The position numbers and the translations under genes were made by a program. Below are positions 1-15,000 of a stretch of 64,000 bases of DNA, piece after piece; the first letter of the stretch is position 1; every line of letters begins with the position of its first letter. Under the pieces are notes generated by a model. That model was not told where the DNA came from. It saw only the letters and a program-made list of their open reading frames with translations, and searched no databases. Origin of the DNA: Saprospiraceae bacterium (lineage in GTDB: Bacteria; Bacteroidota; Bacteroidia; Chitinophagales; Saprospiraceae); the NCBI GenBank assembly GCA_020628645.1, contig JAHDES010000006.1, positions 1 to 64,000 of the forward strand, given 5' to 3'.

Positions 1-3000
1 TTGGCTCACCAAATGGGCTATGAACAGCAGGATCATCACAAGTAATTGTTTTATCTGCAGGAGCAGTAATTACTGGAGCAATTGCATCTTCCACTAATAC
101 TTCTTTCCAACATACATTGGTGTTACCAGCATTATCCGTAACTAATAATTCAACTGTTACTAACTGATTTACATCACAACATTCAAAAGGTACAACATTT
201 GACCAAGCTGTTGTATCTAAACAACCATCTACGCGACGTACTTGAAGTGAAGCGATACCACAATTATCATAAGAACCTTCATCTACATCAGCAGCAGTTA
301 ATTGAGCTGATCCATCAGAACCAAGAGACACATGTAATTCATCATCACATACTGCAATTGGAGCTGCTGTATCTTCTACTTCAACATCAATAGTAGAAGT
401 AGATGTGTTACCACAATTATCTGTAGCTTCCACTACAACTTGAGTGATACCAAATGGTAGACCCTCAAGAGGAGCTCCAGTAGTAATATCAACAATTACT
501 AATGTACCATTAGAATTGTAAACACCACCACCTACTGTATAAGTAGCTTTAACTTGGTAGATGTCAGAACAGTCATCAACTACAGCAGGACTTAGGTAAA
601 CATCTCCAGTTGCACAATCATTAGCTGCATCCACTACGATATTTGAAAGATCAATTGTTGGTCCTTCTGTATCTTCTACTTTGATGGTTTGTTCATGAGT
701 AATGGTTGTTCCAGAACACCAATTTACAATAGACCAGGTTCGAATAATCTTATAGCCATCACCACATGATGGTAATACAACATCTTGGTAAGTATAAGAA
801 ATATCACAAAGACCATGTTGGTTGGCTGTTAATTCAAAGCAATCAAATCCGATCGTACCAGCCTCTATTTCTGTAATACTAGCAGGATCTTGACCAGAAC
901 ATTCAATATGTACTTCACTAGGAAGCTGAATTTGATCCATCATAGGAGCTTTTAGTCCTACTGTTTGTGTACAGGTAGCAGAATTACCAAATGGATCAAT
1001 TGCTTGCCAAGTACGAATAATTTTAGCCCCTAGCCATTCAGATTGGTCACAATCTGTTTCCACAAACATTTCATTCAACAATATTAAATCACCATCGTAA
1101 GTACAATCTATTACGGAACGTAATTTAGGGAAGCCAGCAGTAATAGTTAATTCAACTCCATTTACCTTACCTTTACCTACATCACCATCATCGTTGAATC
1201 CATTCGTATCTTCAAAATAAATATCCCATGTACCAGATAAATCAACGAATGCTATATTATCAAATACATCAAATATATCTTCATCTATATCATCTAGTCT
1301 ATCCGATACGGATATTCCATTAGGAGCAGTTAAAGTAACAAGCACATCTTTAGGACGAGAGTGTGTATGCTCAACATTAAATTGAACATCTTTAATAATT
1401 TCACCTAATGGAGCACACCCAACACTTACAGAGACTTCGGCATCAGAACCTAAGTTACCTGCAATATTGACTGGTACATCTCCAGCATTGGCAGCATAAG
1501 TTTCTGTATGCTCATAATCTTCGTTCATGACTTCTGGATGCGTACAAGCCACCTCATAATCTTGACATTCTATGATTGGGTCATACTTATCTTCAACCAT
1601 AAGTGTACCCCAACAATAATTGTCACTTCCGATGTGATTGACATGATATATTAGGGTTTGTCCTGCTTGATCTGGACCAACTGAGTTACCTATTGCTATA
1701 CCATTAAGATCAAAAACTGTAACGACATATTGAGCATCACAAGGCATTTGATCTTCAAGTACATCATCAGGACTAACAACTATTGTACAATCATCTGTAT
1801 CGGTAAATGGTGCAGGTAAGGAAATGATGACATTATCATTACACGTTAAAGATGGATTAGCATCTGTAACTACATTTACGATAGAAGAACAACGTACGAT
1901 TTGTCCATCTGTATAAGTCGTCATAAATACCACTAAATTAGGTCCTACTGGTAAATCAACGACCGTATTTACAGAAGCTTGGAATACCCCTATTGAAGGG
2001 TAAGATACAACTGTAACTGGTCCAGGCTCTGCATGTCCACAATTTGGATAACAAACAAACGGAGTAGGAGGCGTTGGATGTACAAATCCGACTAATTCAC
2101 AATCCGTAGTATTAGTTGTAGTTAACACTAAATCATCAGGACAATCTTCAGGTTTACATGGAATAGTAAAACCAGTTACTTTTTCAAAAGTAAATGTTCC
2201 TGGGCCACCCACAATTTCAAAGAAACCTGTAGGATTACCATTATTATCAAGGACAGGGATGCCTCGATCTGGATCTGTTCCTTGTATGGACCAAGTTCCA
2301 CCTGACCATCCATTTTCTAGTCCATCATAAGCTATAAAGGTATAATCTTCACAAGAATTCAATGCTACCGTAGTTACTACTGTAGAACCTGGTGCTAAAC
2401 CATCATAATCTCCTGCCCCAATGATGTCAATAATATCATCAGCACCATCATATAATTCCCAAGACATATCCATTGGACTCGTACCAAGAGTAATGACAAG
2501 ATTGTAGTCTATGGTTTCTACACAATTTTTAGGACAATCTAGTTTTACACTAATTGTTTGATTAGCTGGTGGGTAGGATGAATAATTAACTGGATTACCA
2601 TTATCATCAATTGCCATATTTCCTAGGGCATCAATTAACATCCAGCCATTTTCATCTTCATCTGCACCATTCCAATAGGTTAAATCAATTGTTCCTCCAT
2701 CATTGGTAGAAATAGGTATGATTAATAAATCACAATCTTGAGGTGTTAATTTATAATTAGTGGGAGTGTCTTCATTGATTGAAACATCAATAGACGCTCC
2801 TTCCCAGCCATCAGCACCTGTATCTTTCAACACTAATAAATAAGTACATTCATGTTCTTCAGGCGCACAATCTAAAATAGTAATCGTAACAGGTACTCGA
2901 CTAGAAACACATTTCATATCAGGCACACAAACACATTCTACATAGAAGGTGTATACACCAGGTACATTTGGATCAACTAATCCAGCCGCTACAGGATTGA

Positions 3001-6000
3001 ATGTATGAGGATCACCATCAAGGTCATCTGTAAAAACGCCATCCATATCATTATCCGCATCAAAAAGAGGTGTTCCTCCTGTTGGAACATCATACCAATT
3101 AGCAGATGGTGTTGGAATAGGAACACCAGTAGGAGCGATAATATTACCGCAAGCTGCACTACAATCTACAGTAAGAACAGGCGAACCATATTGCGTATTT
3201 TTAACTGGAGCTGTACCCATTCCTTTATTGGATTGACAATAGATAGCATTCGTTACTTCAGGGTCAGCTACTGGATCATCATTAATAGCCACATCCACAT
3301 CTACAGTTTCCAGACATCCCTTACAATCAATAACGGTTACAGTAAAGGTATACACGCCTGCTGCTAATGGAGCTCCAGGTAAGTCCGCTGCTGCTATGGT
3401 GAAAATATCACAACTAACAGGATCATTAGAACTCAAAATTGGGGATACCGCCACACCATTCAATGTCCATTGCCATTGATAACGAGGAGTTAGATCATTA
3501 TGAGCACACCAAGCACCCGCAAAGATGGTATCTACTTTTAGCATTAAATCATTTGATTGACAAACAATTGGCATTGGAGTAGAAGCAGCAATTCTTGGAT
3601 ATTCGATAATCTCAAATGTTACTGTACAAGATGTTTTACAAATGTCAATCCCCATTTCATGATTTATGGTATAAATACCAATTCCATGATTTGCATATAA
3701 AACAGCAGGATCAAGTACGACATCTCCATCCATCATACCTGTAATACCAGCATCTCCTTCTTGTAATAAAATGCCATTTGTTCCCGTACCGATGATAGTA
3801 CCATCTGGAGCAACTAATGACCATACGGACATTTCATCTAAATCACGACACAATAAATCTGGTGTCAGATTATCGTATCCCGGATTAAACTCATTTACAT
3901 CAATTCGAATCTCATCAGAATTACCACAGATTTCAAGTGGCATTTCAAAACAAGCATCAAATGAAGGATAAAGAGTAATCTCCTGTTCTACTATAACGGG
4001 TTGACACTCCGTTGATTCCATTGGTGGGATTGTCAGGGTAATTAAATAAGTACCAGCATAACGGTAATCATCTCCAATGAGATTTTCAGGTTGAACAGTA
4101 ATATGATCTACTGTAGCATCTATCACAAATACATCTGTAAAGTCAACAGCAGCATTGAAGGCTTCATGATTTTCACAATTACCTGCATCAATTGCACTAT
4201 TTGCTAATTTTGTGATACTGATATCACCAATTTGTACATCATATTCATCATTACTTAATTCCAAATCAAATGTACCATCTGTAAAACAAGCAGGGCTATT
4301 TCCACCAATCCAATAAGGAGTATCTAATAAAGGATCACATTGACCAGAAACGAAGATTTCACACCCTCTTGCATCTACAATACTTACAGACCAATTCGTT
4401 TCTCCATCATTGATGAATAAAGTTCCTGCATCACCACCATCAGTAGCAACAATATATTCTCCATTTCCATCAGCATCTAGTGCATTTGTACCTCCATTTA
4501 TTTGTACTGTGTAAGGTGCTAATCCATCTGTAATAGTACCGAATACAACAATTCGATCACCAGGTAGCGCATCACACATACATTCGCCAGGATTGAATAC
4601 TAATGGTTGACGAAGTTCAAATACATCTTCTACAGTAATATCACAATCTGCAGTTGGTTGACTCAGTGTAAAACGAATGATCACAAATCCTGAACCATCA
4701 CCAGGTGTGTATACGCCTGTTGCTGGATCAATTGTACCTGCTGTACCTGTTCCATCAAATCCTTCAATACTCCATACGCCATTATAAGTACCGGGTAAAT
4801 TATTTGGATCAATTTCATTTCCATCTTGATCTGTAATTGTCAAGTAGTTAGAGAAATCTAATAAACTTGCTGCTGCTGGCAGACAAATTTCGGGTACATC
4901 TAATGCTAGTTCATAATCACCAACATTATTGATTACCGTAACTTCTGCTTCACAAGTAACTGAATTACCACAAGCATCTGTTACAACGAGTGTCACCATA
5001 TTAACTCCCACATCATTACAATCAAATGTACATGAGGTGGTTGGTATTCCACCAGTTTCACAGATTAATTCTATCGTAATATCATCACCAGAACATAAAT
5101 CATAACTACCTGCGTCAATGTCAGCGGGTACGATAGTATACATTCCAGTGGCATCTAAGGTTACTTCAATATCTTGACATAAAACGATTGGGGCTAAATT
5201 ATCAACAATCGTTACTGTTGCGGAGGCAGTTGAAGTATTACTACAATCGTCTGTTGCTGTGAAGGTAACAAGAGCAGAACCAGTAGCGCCGCAATCATCA
5301 CTTAAAGCTGTGAAATCATTAGAATAAGTAACTTCACTACAGCCATCTATCGCCACCCCATTTCCATTAGCAGTTAACCATGCAGCTATCGCTCCATAAG
5401 GATCATTACTTCCATTACATTCTAAGGTTAAATCTGTAGGAGGAATAGACCAAACAGGATCGGTGGTATCTTCTATTGTAAATGTTGCGGCGGTAGCTGC
5501 ACTATTACCACAATCATCGGTAGCTGTAAAAGTTACAGTTACAGCTCCAGTTGCACCACAAAGATCGCTTAATACATTTGTACCTCCATAATTATTTGAC
5601 CAACTTAGATTAGAGCAAATATCAGAAGCCACAGCACCACCATTATTTGCCAACCAAGCTTGAAGGTCATTTGCATTACCAGCTCCATCGCACTCAACTG
5701 TTTCATTTGAAGCAGGTGTATCAATAGATGGATTTGTAGTATCTTCTATTGTAAAGTTTGCTAAACAAGTAGATGTATTACCAGCAGCATCGGTAGCTGT
5801 GAAAATGTAAGTTATAGTACTTCCTCCTCCACAAGCAGAGATGGTATTCCATACATCTGAAGTAATTGAAATATCTGTAGGTAAAGAGCAATTATCACTT
5901 GCTGAAACTGTTGCTAACCAAGTACTTAAATCTAGCGTATTACCCATTCCGTCACATTCTACAACTAAATCCATAGGACAAGTAATAGAAGGGGCTTCAC

Positions 6001-9000
6001 AATCTTCAACAAGTACATCAAAACAACAAGTACTTATAGGATTACCATTGGCATCCATAATAGTGTAACACAATGTTGAAGTACCCAAGTCAAAAATATA
6101 ACCTGCAGCATTTCCATCTGTATCTCCTAAACTTGTAGAGGTTACGATACTTCCATCTGGATTTGTAATCTCATAAATCACGGTAAAGTTTGGACAATTT
6201 TCAATAGCTAATGTTGGAGCTATATCCTGATCACTAGTCCAAGTACATACTCCTGTATCATTACACTTAACCACATCATTAGATGGACAGAGAATCACTG
6301 GATCATCTGTATCTTCAACTGTAATTGTAAAAGAACATTCCGAAGAATTTCCACAATTATCCGTAGCAATAAAGGTAATATCTGTATCTCCAAGAGGGAA
6401 TATCATTCCAGAAGCAATTCCTGCATCTAGTACAACAGAAGCTATCCCATTACAATCTTCAGCAATTGGAGTACTATAAACAACATAAGCATCACATTGA
6501 TCCACGTCTGTACCAATAGTCATATCAGCAGGACAATTGACAAAAATTGGTGGTGTTGTATCTGGTGTTACATTAATAGTGGCATCATCTGTATTAGAAT
6601 TACCACATGCATCTGTAGCTGTCCAAGTAACAGTTACAGATCCTCCACATAAATCAGGAATAACCGTAAAATCGTTACTTATATTAATATCTATTAGGCT
6701 ACTACAATTATCACTTACTATGTAATCATCTAACCAAGCTGTAACAGCAGAGGCTATATCATCACCACAAGCAATAGTTAAATCAGTAGGTGCTGTTAAT
6801 GTTGGCATAGTAGTATCTTCAATAATAAAAGAAGCCAAAGCAGACACACTATTGCCACAATCATCTGTTGCCGTAAACATATATACAGCTTCAGATGTAC
6901 TTCCACAACCTGATATTGTATTAACCAATGAATTAGTAATGGTTGTATTACAATTATCCATAGCTACAGCACCAGCATTGCTTGCTAACCAAGCAGTTAA
7001 AGCTGCGGTATTACCCATGCCATCACATTCTACTATCATGTTCATAGGAGCAGTGGAGAAAGTAGGATTTATACGATCTGCAAATACAGTTGCCGATTCT
7101 GCAGCTGTACATCCATTTGCAGTATTTAAAGTATAAGTTATCACTACGTCTTCACAATTAGTAGGTACTGCGAATGTTACTGTCCCACCAGCAGTTGGAA
7201 TTCCTGTAGCTGGCGTAAATGTTACAGGGCCTGTAAATTGTCCTCCATCAGTAGCAGGATCAAGTGTTACGGTTGCACCTGGACATAAATCTTGTGAACT
7301 AATTGTAAAGCTCGCGTCTTGAGCAGTACCATCCATTACCACAACAACAATATCAATAGATTCAGAACACATTTGTGATCCCACACCATTACATACTGGC
7401 GTTGTTATAGTTTCTGTATATGTAATAGTATAAGTTCCGCTTACTACTCCACCTGTTGGTGTTAAGGTAACAGTACCCGTAGTAGCATCAATCGTTGCTG
7501 TAGCATTAGTAACATTATCTTCTATTGTCCAAGCTCCAACCGCTGCAATAGAATACATCGGACTACTAACATTTGGAGTAAATGTTTGCGCTGCGTCCGC
7601 ATCACTAAGACAAACTTCGTTTTGAATATCAAAACTTGGCTGTGGTTTTTCGCTGATATATACAAAAGCAGTTGCTGTTGCAAAACAAGCACCTGAGGTC
7701 GCCCCATCAATAGAGGTAACGGTATAAGTAACAGGATAACAACCTGCTGCTGTATAAGTTAATGTATTACCATCAATCATAGCACCTGAGGCTGGGAATC
7801 CAGTTCCTGCCGTAAATGTACCTCCTGGTGTTGTATTAACTGTAAACAATGCATCTAAGCTAATATTTCCACTTGGAGCTACAACACATTCTAAATGAAC
7901 ATCTGCTAATTCAGCAGAAACCGCTGGTTCTACTACTATAATTGCAGTACTAGTCGTTTCACAACTAGGGTAACCGATAGTATGAGTAATCGTATATGTA
8001 CCTGCACCTAATGTAGATGGGTTGAATATTGCATCACCTGTTCCATCTCCAACTAAAGGCAAGGTAATAACAGCACCTGTAGAAGGGTCATTATAGGTCC
8101 ATACCGATAGTGAGGTTTCGTCTCTATCAGAACAAGGAAGATTTTCAAAATCGTCATCCGCTGCTAATACAATAGCATTTTCATCTTCACATAATGGTGA
8201 TGTTACCGCGAAACTTGCATCAAAGGTTGGGTCAATTTGAATTGTAGTGGTAACTACTTCTTCACATCCATCTCCCAAATCAATTGTTGCTATAATTTGA
8301 TAGGTGCCTGTTAAAATTGCATTATCAATAAACGCACCTGGATCAACGATAATCATACCATCACTTGTAATTGTAAAACCTATGGTTGCAGCAACTGGAG
8401 TAATTGGATCTCCACAAGCATCTTTGATTTGTTCAATGTCATAAGAAGTTGAGGTCATACAAGAGATTGAATTACCATAATAAACTTCATCAATACCATA
8501 AAAATCCTCATCAGAAGACATGTTCAAGGTCACCATCGTAAATGACATTGGTGCATTGATAACTCCCCAAAACTGAGGATCTGCGGCACCTGACACAGTG
8601 ATCACAAAAGACTGTCCTACATCATTGGTAAAGGTTAAAAATCCATTGCCAAAAGCTGGTTCATTTGTATCTGTAGCATTTAATCCGAACGTATTGATAG
8701 GAGTATTAAAAGTCCATTTAAGATCTACATCTGGATCAACATCTAAGTATTGAACACCATCCGTTGCAAATCTGCCTGCACCTGGAGAATCTTCTACAGT
8801 AAAATCGCCTGTAATTGAAAAATCAGCAGTAACAATATTGTTTTGGGTATTAGCAGGAATAGTTTCAAAACTTTCCATGGTCAAACCACCTCCTGCAGCT
8901 GCTAAGAAGTCAGCCTCATTATTAAATGTTGCTTGAGGTCCTACCGCACCATCTGCACATTGTACGCCATCAATATAAATCATATATGGTGCATCACCTG

Positions 9001-12000
9001 CACATACAGGTCCTTGATCTCCAACGAAGACGGGGTCTGCATATGGACAATTTCCAGTAAGGATTATTTCACATCCTCGTGCATCGGTAATCGTAATATC
9101 ATAAGTATATTCTGAATCGTAAAGTGTTACTGTTGCAGAAGTTGCTGTCCCATCGTAAGGACTATCCAATGTACCTCCATCTACGCTTATTGTATAAGGT
9201 GCAAGACCACCGCCAATGCCCGTAATTTCAACCGTACGTATTCTAGGATCTGTACTACAAGCACAACTAGCCATTCCTGTAACTGGTTGACGAAGTTCAA
9301 ATACATCTTCTACAGTAATATCACAATCTGCAGTTGGTTGACTCAGTGTAAAACGAATGATCACAAATCCTGAACCATCACCAGGTGTGTATACGCCTGT
9401 TGCTGGATCAATTGTACCTGCTGTACCTGTTCCATCAAATCCTTCAATACTCCATACGCCATTATAAGTACCGGGTAAATTATTTGGATCAATTTCATTT
9501 CCATCTTGATCTGTAATTGTCAAGTAGTTAGAGAAATCTAATAAACTTGCTGCTGCTGGCAGACAAATTTCGGGTACATCTAATGCTAGTTCATAATCAC
9601 CAACATTATTGATTACCGTAACTTCTGCTTCACAAGTAACTGAATTACCACAAGCATCTGTTACAACGAGTGTCACCATATTAACTCCCACATCATTACA
9701 ATCAAATGTACAGGAAGTAGTCGGTGTACCTCCAGCTTCACAAATTAACTCAAGCGTAATATCATCACCAGAACATTGGTCATAACTTCCTCCATCAATA
9801 TCCGCAGGAACTATAGTATACATTCCTGTTGCATCTAAGGTCACTTCTATATCTTGACAGATTACAATAGGTAAAAGATTATCTTTTATTGTAATTGTAC
9901 GGTCACATGTTACAACTTCTCCATCACAGTTTCCTGCTACTGTAAAAGTAACGGTTACTTCATTAGAGCCTGTTAAACATGACGTTGGTAAGGCTGTATA
10001 ATTATTTGTAACGGTAACCGTACCACAAGCATCTGTCGCAGAAGCAGAAGCTAACCAAGTAGAAACAATAGCATCATTATTAGTATTAGCACATTCCAGC
10101 GTAATATTCGCAGGACAAGTCAATACTGGTGCTACATTATCAGAAATAGTGATATCTGCTGAAGTTGTAATACTATTGCCACATGCGTCTGTAGCTGTAA
10201 AAACAACTGTTGTTGTACCTGTTGCACCACATGCATCACTTAATGCACTAAAGTCATTAGACCATGTAACAGTACTACAATCATCTGATGCACTTGCATT
10301 TCCATTTGCGTTTAACCATGCTAAAATATCATCTGCTTGTGTTGTGCCATCACATTCTAAGGTAAGATTAGTAGCCGCTACGTCTATAGAAGGCATAGTG
10401 GTATCTTCTATGGTAAAGCTACTCATACAACTTACTGTATTATCACCGCAATCTGTTACACTAAACATGTATACAAATGTTAGTCCGCCTCCACATGCAG
10501 AAATGGTATTGACTAAGATAGGAGTATTCGCCACTAAATTATCTGTGCAATTATCCATTTCATTTAATGATGTTGCTAACCAAGTAGCTAAATCAGTTGT
10601 ATTACCTAAACCATCACATTCTACTGTTTGTGGGCTAGGACAAGTAAATGTTGGATCTTCACAATCCTCCACTATTACATTAAACGAACAAGTCTGCATA
10701 TTACCTGCAGCATCTTCTAAGAAATAGGAAACTACACTTGTGCCTTTAGGGAATACATCTACTATTGAGGCATCCCAAGCTGTTTGAGGAACAATTAATG
10801 CTCCACTTACACTATATTCTATGGTTAATCCTGTACAATTATCTCCCGTAATTGGATGGATTGTCTCATCAGAAGACCATGCACATAACCCAGCTGTATT
10901 ACAAACTACTACATCATTGGATGGACATTGTAAGCTTGGGTTTTGACTATCTATTACAGTAATGTCAAATTCACATAAACTGGTATTATTACAAGCATCT
11001 GTAGCTGTAAATTGTATAGTAGTGTTTCCTAATGGGAAGGGCATTCCAGAAGCAATTCCTCCTGTAAGGACGACAGACGTTATTCCATTACAATCCTCAG
11101 CGACAGGGGTGCTGTAAATCACATTTGATGTACAATTGTCTACATCAATGGCTACTGTCATATCTGATGGGCAATTCACAAATACCGGAGGAGTGGTATC
11201 ATCAGAGATAATAATATCTGCTGAATCCATACTTGAATTTCCACATACATCAGTTGCTGTCCATGTTACTGTGACGGTTCCACCACATGCTGCTGGCAGA
11301 TTAGTAAAATCATTACTTATTGCAATTTCTCCAGCACTGCTGCAATTATCTGAAACACTTGCTTCCAATAACCAATCTGCAACTAAGATGTCAATATTAT
11401 CGTCACAAGATACCATCAAATTAGCTGGTGCTGTAACGGTTGGAGGCGTATCATCACTTACGGTATACGTTCCTGTTTGCGTAGTTTCATTACCACATTC
11501 ATCGCTAACTGTAAACAAGAAGGTATATACCCCTTCATCTTCACAACTAAAATTAGCACTTTGAAGTACAAAAGAAGATGTTGTCGTTCCGCAACTCTCT
11601 ACTATATTAGAAATAGCGCTTGCTGCCCATGTATATGGATCAGCTACATCACACTCAATAGGTCCTGGATCTGTTGCTACATCAAATGTAGGGGTTGTAG
11701 AATCTATAATGTGTAGATAAGCAACTTCGTCAATACTATTGCCACATTCATCTGTAGCTGTAAAAGTATATTCTCTTATTTCTGTATTCCCACATAATGA
11801 AATAACATCTGGTGCAGATGGAACAATATCAACATTACCACAATTATCTACTGCTACCATACCACCAGCATCATTCAACCAAGTTTGTATGTCTAAAACA
11901 AGAGTAGAACTACCACACTCTAAATATAAATCAAGAGGTGGAATCATGATTACTGGTTTTTGGGTATCTGTAATAGTAACTGTTCGTGATACGTCAGTTG

Positions 12001-15000
12001 CACTATTACCACATGCATCCATTCCATCAAAGGTATAATTCCACACGCCTGTATTTCCACAACTTCCAACAAATTCACTACTAAATGTTGGTGTAAGGGT
12101 GCCATCACAGCCATCTATAATCAATGCTCCATTTTCCCAAGCTTCAATAATACCAGAAGCATTAGGTCCACATTCAATAGTGATGTTATCAGGAGTAACT
12201 AATACAGGTGCTGTTCCATCTGTAACAGTAAATGAAGAACCTCTTGTAGCACTATTACCACATTCATCTGTCACTTGAAATTCAAAAAAGTATTGAGCTG
12301 TAACACCACAAGTTGAAACGATATTTACAATTTCAAAATTTACATTTAAATTTCCTCCACATGCATCTGTAGCTGATAAAGTTGCCGCAATACCTGCCGC
12401 CCAATCATTAGCTAAATCATCTGGGTTGCCAGAAACACATTGTGCCATTCCTGGATTTATTGGATCTATAACTGGCGGAGTTAAATCCGTTATATGTACA
12501 TAAGCGACTTCATCAATGCTATTACCACATTCATCTGAAGCTGTAAAGGTATATTCTCTAACTTCAGTTTGTCCACATAAATCATTATTCACCGGTGCTG
12601 ATGCCAGAATAGTAACATCAGTACAAGCATCCACTGCTACCATCCCCCCAAAAGAGGCTAACCAGCCGCTGATACTAGCATCTGCTCCTGCACCACATTC
12701 TACATATAAATCATCTGGCACGTTCATGATAACTGGTTTCTGTGTATCTATGATCCGAATAGTTGCATTATCTGTAGCCATATTTCCGCAATCATCGGAA
12801 ACTGTCCATGTAATAACAAATGGTTCATCATTACAATCTACTGGAGTTGTCAAGAAATTATTGGTAACGGTAAGGTTATCATCACAAGAATCTGATGCTT
12901 GGTAGCTTGCCAACCAATTGTTGATAATTTCTTCGTTATTTTCGTCGCCACACTCTAAGATAAGATTCTCAGGTGCAGTTATTTCTGGATTTGTTGTATC
13001 TTCAATTCGGAATCTTTTCTCTATTCGATTACTTTCATTACCACAATCATCTACTACAAAGAAATTAACATCCAATACAAAAATTCGATCTGCATTATTA
13101 CATCCACCATTGGGGATATTTCCATCTGCAACACTAAAATCATTTTGCCAAGTGAACCCTCCGCAAGCTTCTGTAACATCTGAATCTAAAAGACCTCCAT
13201 TTGTTTCAATCCAAGCTATTAAGTCGTCAAAGTTTGACAAGCTATTACATTCTACTGTTGTTGCAAATGGCGTACTCGTTGAAATAACTGGAGCCGTATT
13301 GTCAATAGTTGTATAAGTTGAAATACAAGAACTACTATTACCCGCAGCATCAGTCACTACAAATTCATAGAAAAGGGTTTCTGTACCTCCACAACTTGAT
13401 TGTGCACCTATCAGCGTAGCTGTAATATCTAAATCATTTTCATCATCACAATTATCGGTTGCTGATACAGCATTTATTAATTGAGTATTTGTTGGCATTG
13501 TCCCACAAGTTGCATTTGTCACTGGAGTAGGACAAGTTAATTCAGGTGCTTCGCAATCAACTACTGTTACGGTAAATGAACAAGTTGCTGAATTAGCAGG
13601 TGTCAAGTCTTCCGTAATTGTATACGTAATTGTTGTTGTTCCAATAGGGAAGATCGTTCCATCAGGGACATCTCCAGAAGCATTATTCACATCACCACCT
13701 GTTGGAAAATCTATTGAGTGGGTTGTTGTAAATCCACAATCTTCTACAGCATTGATCAATTCTAATCCTGAACCTGACCATGAGCACGTTCCTGCATCCG
13801 CACAAACATCAAGCAGATTCTGTGGACAAATTACTACTGGATCATCATTATCTATTATTGTAATCGTGAATTCACAGATAGATTGGTTACCACAGTCATC
13901 ATTGAATCTCCAACGAACGGTAGCGGTAGAACCCGCTTCTATTGTAATTTCATCTTGAGTGGCAGCACCAAATGCAAAAACAGTAACACCATCAATTCTA
14001 ATACGTTGATCTATAACTAAATTTCCACCACAGTCATCAACTGCAATTGGTACAGGAAGTTTAACCGTAGCGTCACAATTACTTCCATCTACATTCATGG
14101 TCATGTCTTCAGGACAATTTAAAATTTCTGGTCCTGTTGTATCTTGATTAAAAATTATTAATTGATCACATGTACTTGTATTTCCACAAGCATCTGTAAA
14201 GGTATACGTTCGAGTTATTGTTCTATCTGCTGCGTCTGCACTACAAAAATCTAAATCACTTACTAAAAGATCATCACTACTTGAAACTGTGATCTCGCTA
14301 TTTGATGTACAATTATCACTCACACTTCCTCCTAACGTTTCGATACCCGCTATTGTAACCTCTGGGAAAGGCAACTGGCTATTACAATCTAAACCAGCAG
14401 CTTCGGTAATATCCATAGCACAGCTCGTAATCGCTGGCCCCGTTACATCTCTGTCAAATACAAAATCTTGATCACAAGTACTTGTATTTCCACATTCGTC
14501 TTCAAAAGTATAAGTGCGAGTAATTGTACGATCTGCTGCATCTGCACTACAAAAATCTAAAGCACTTACTCCTCCTGATGGGGCTATACTTGAACTTATC
14601 ATTATATCGCCATCCATTGAACAAACATCGCTTACATCACCACCTGCAGTCTCAAAAGCGGATACACTCGTCACCGCGGCTGGTAAACTGCTAGTACAAT
14701 CTAAACCTGTCGTTACATCCGATAAACAGCTCGTAATCGCTGGCCCCGTTACATCTCTGTCAAATACAAAATCTTGATCACAAGTACTTGTATTTCCACA
14801 TTCGTCTTCAAAAGTATAAGTGCGAGTAATTGTACGATCTGCTGCATCTGCACTACAAAAATCTAAAGCACTTACTCCTCCTGATGGGGCTATACTTGAA
14901 CTTATCATTATATCGCCATCCATTGAACAAACATCGCTTACATCACCACCTGCAGTCTCAAAAGCGGATACACTCGTCACCGCGGCTGGTAAACTGCTAG

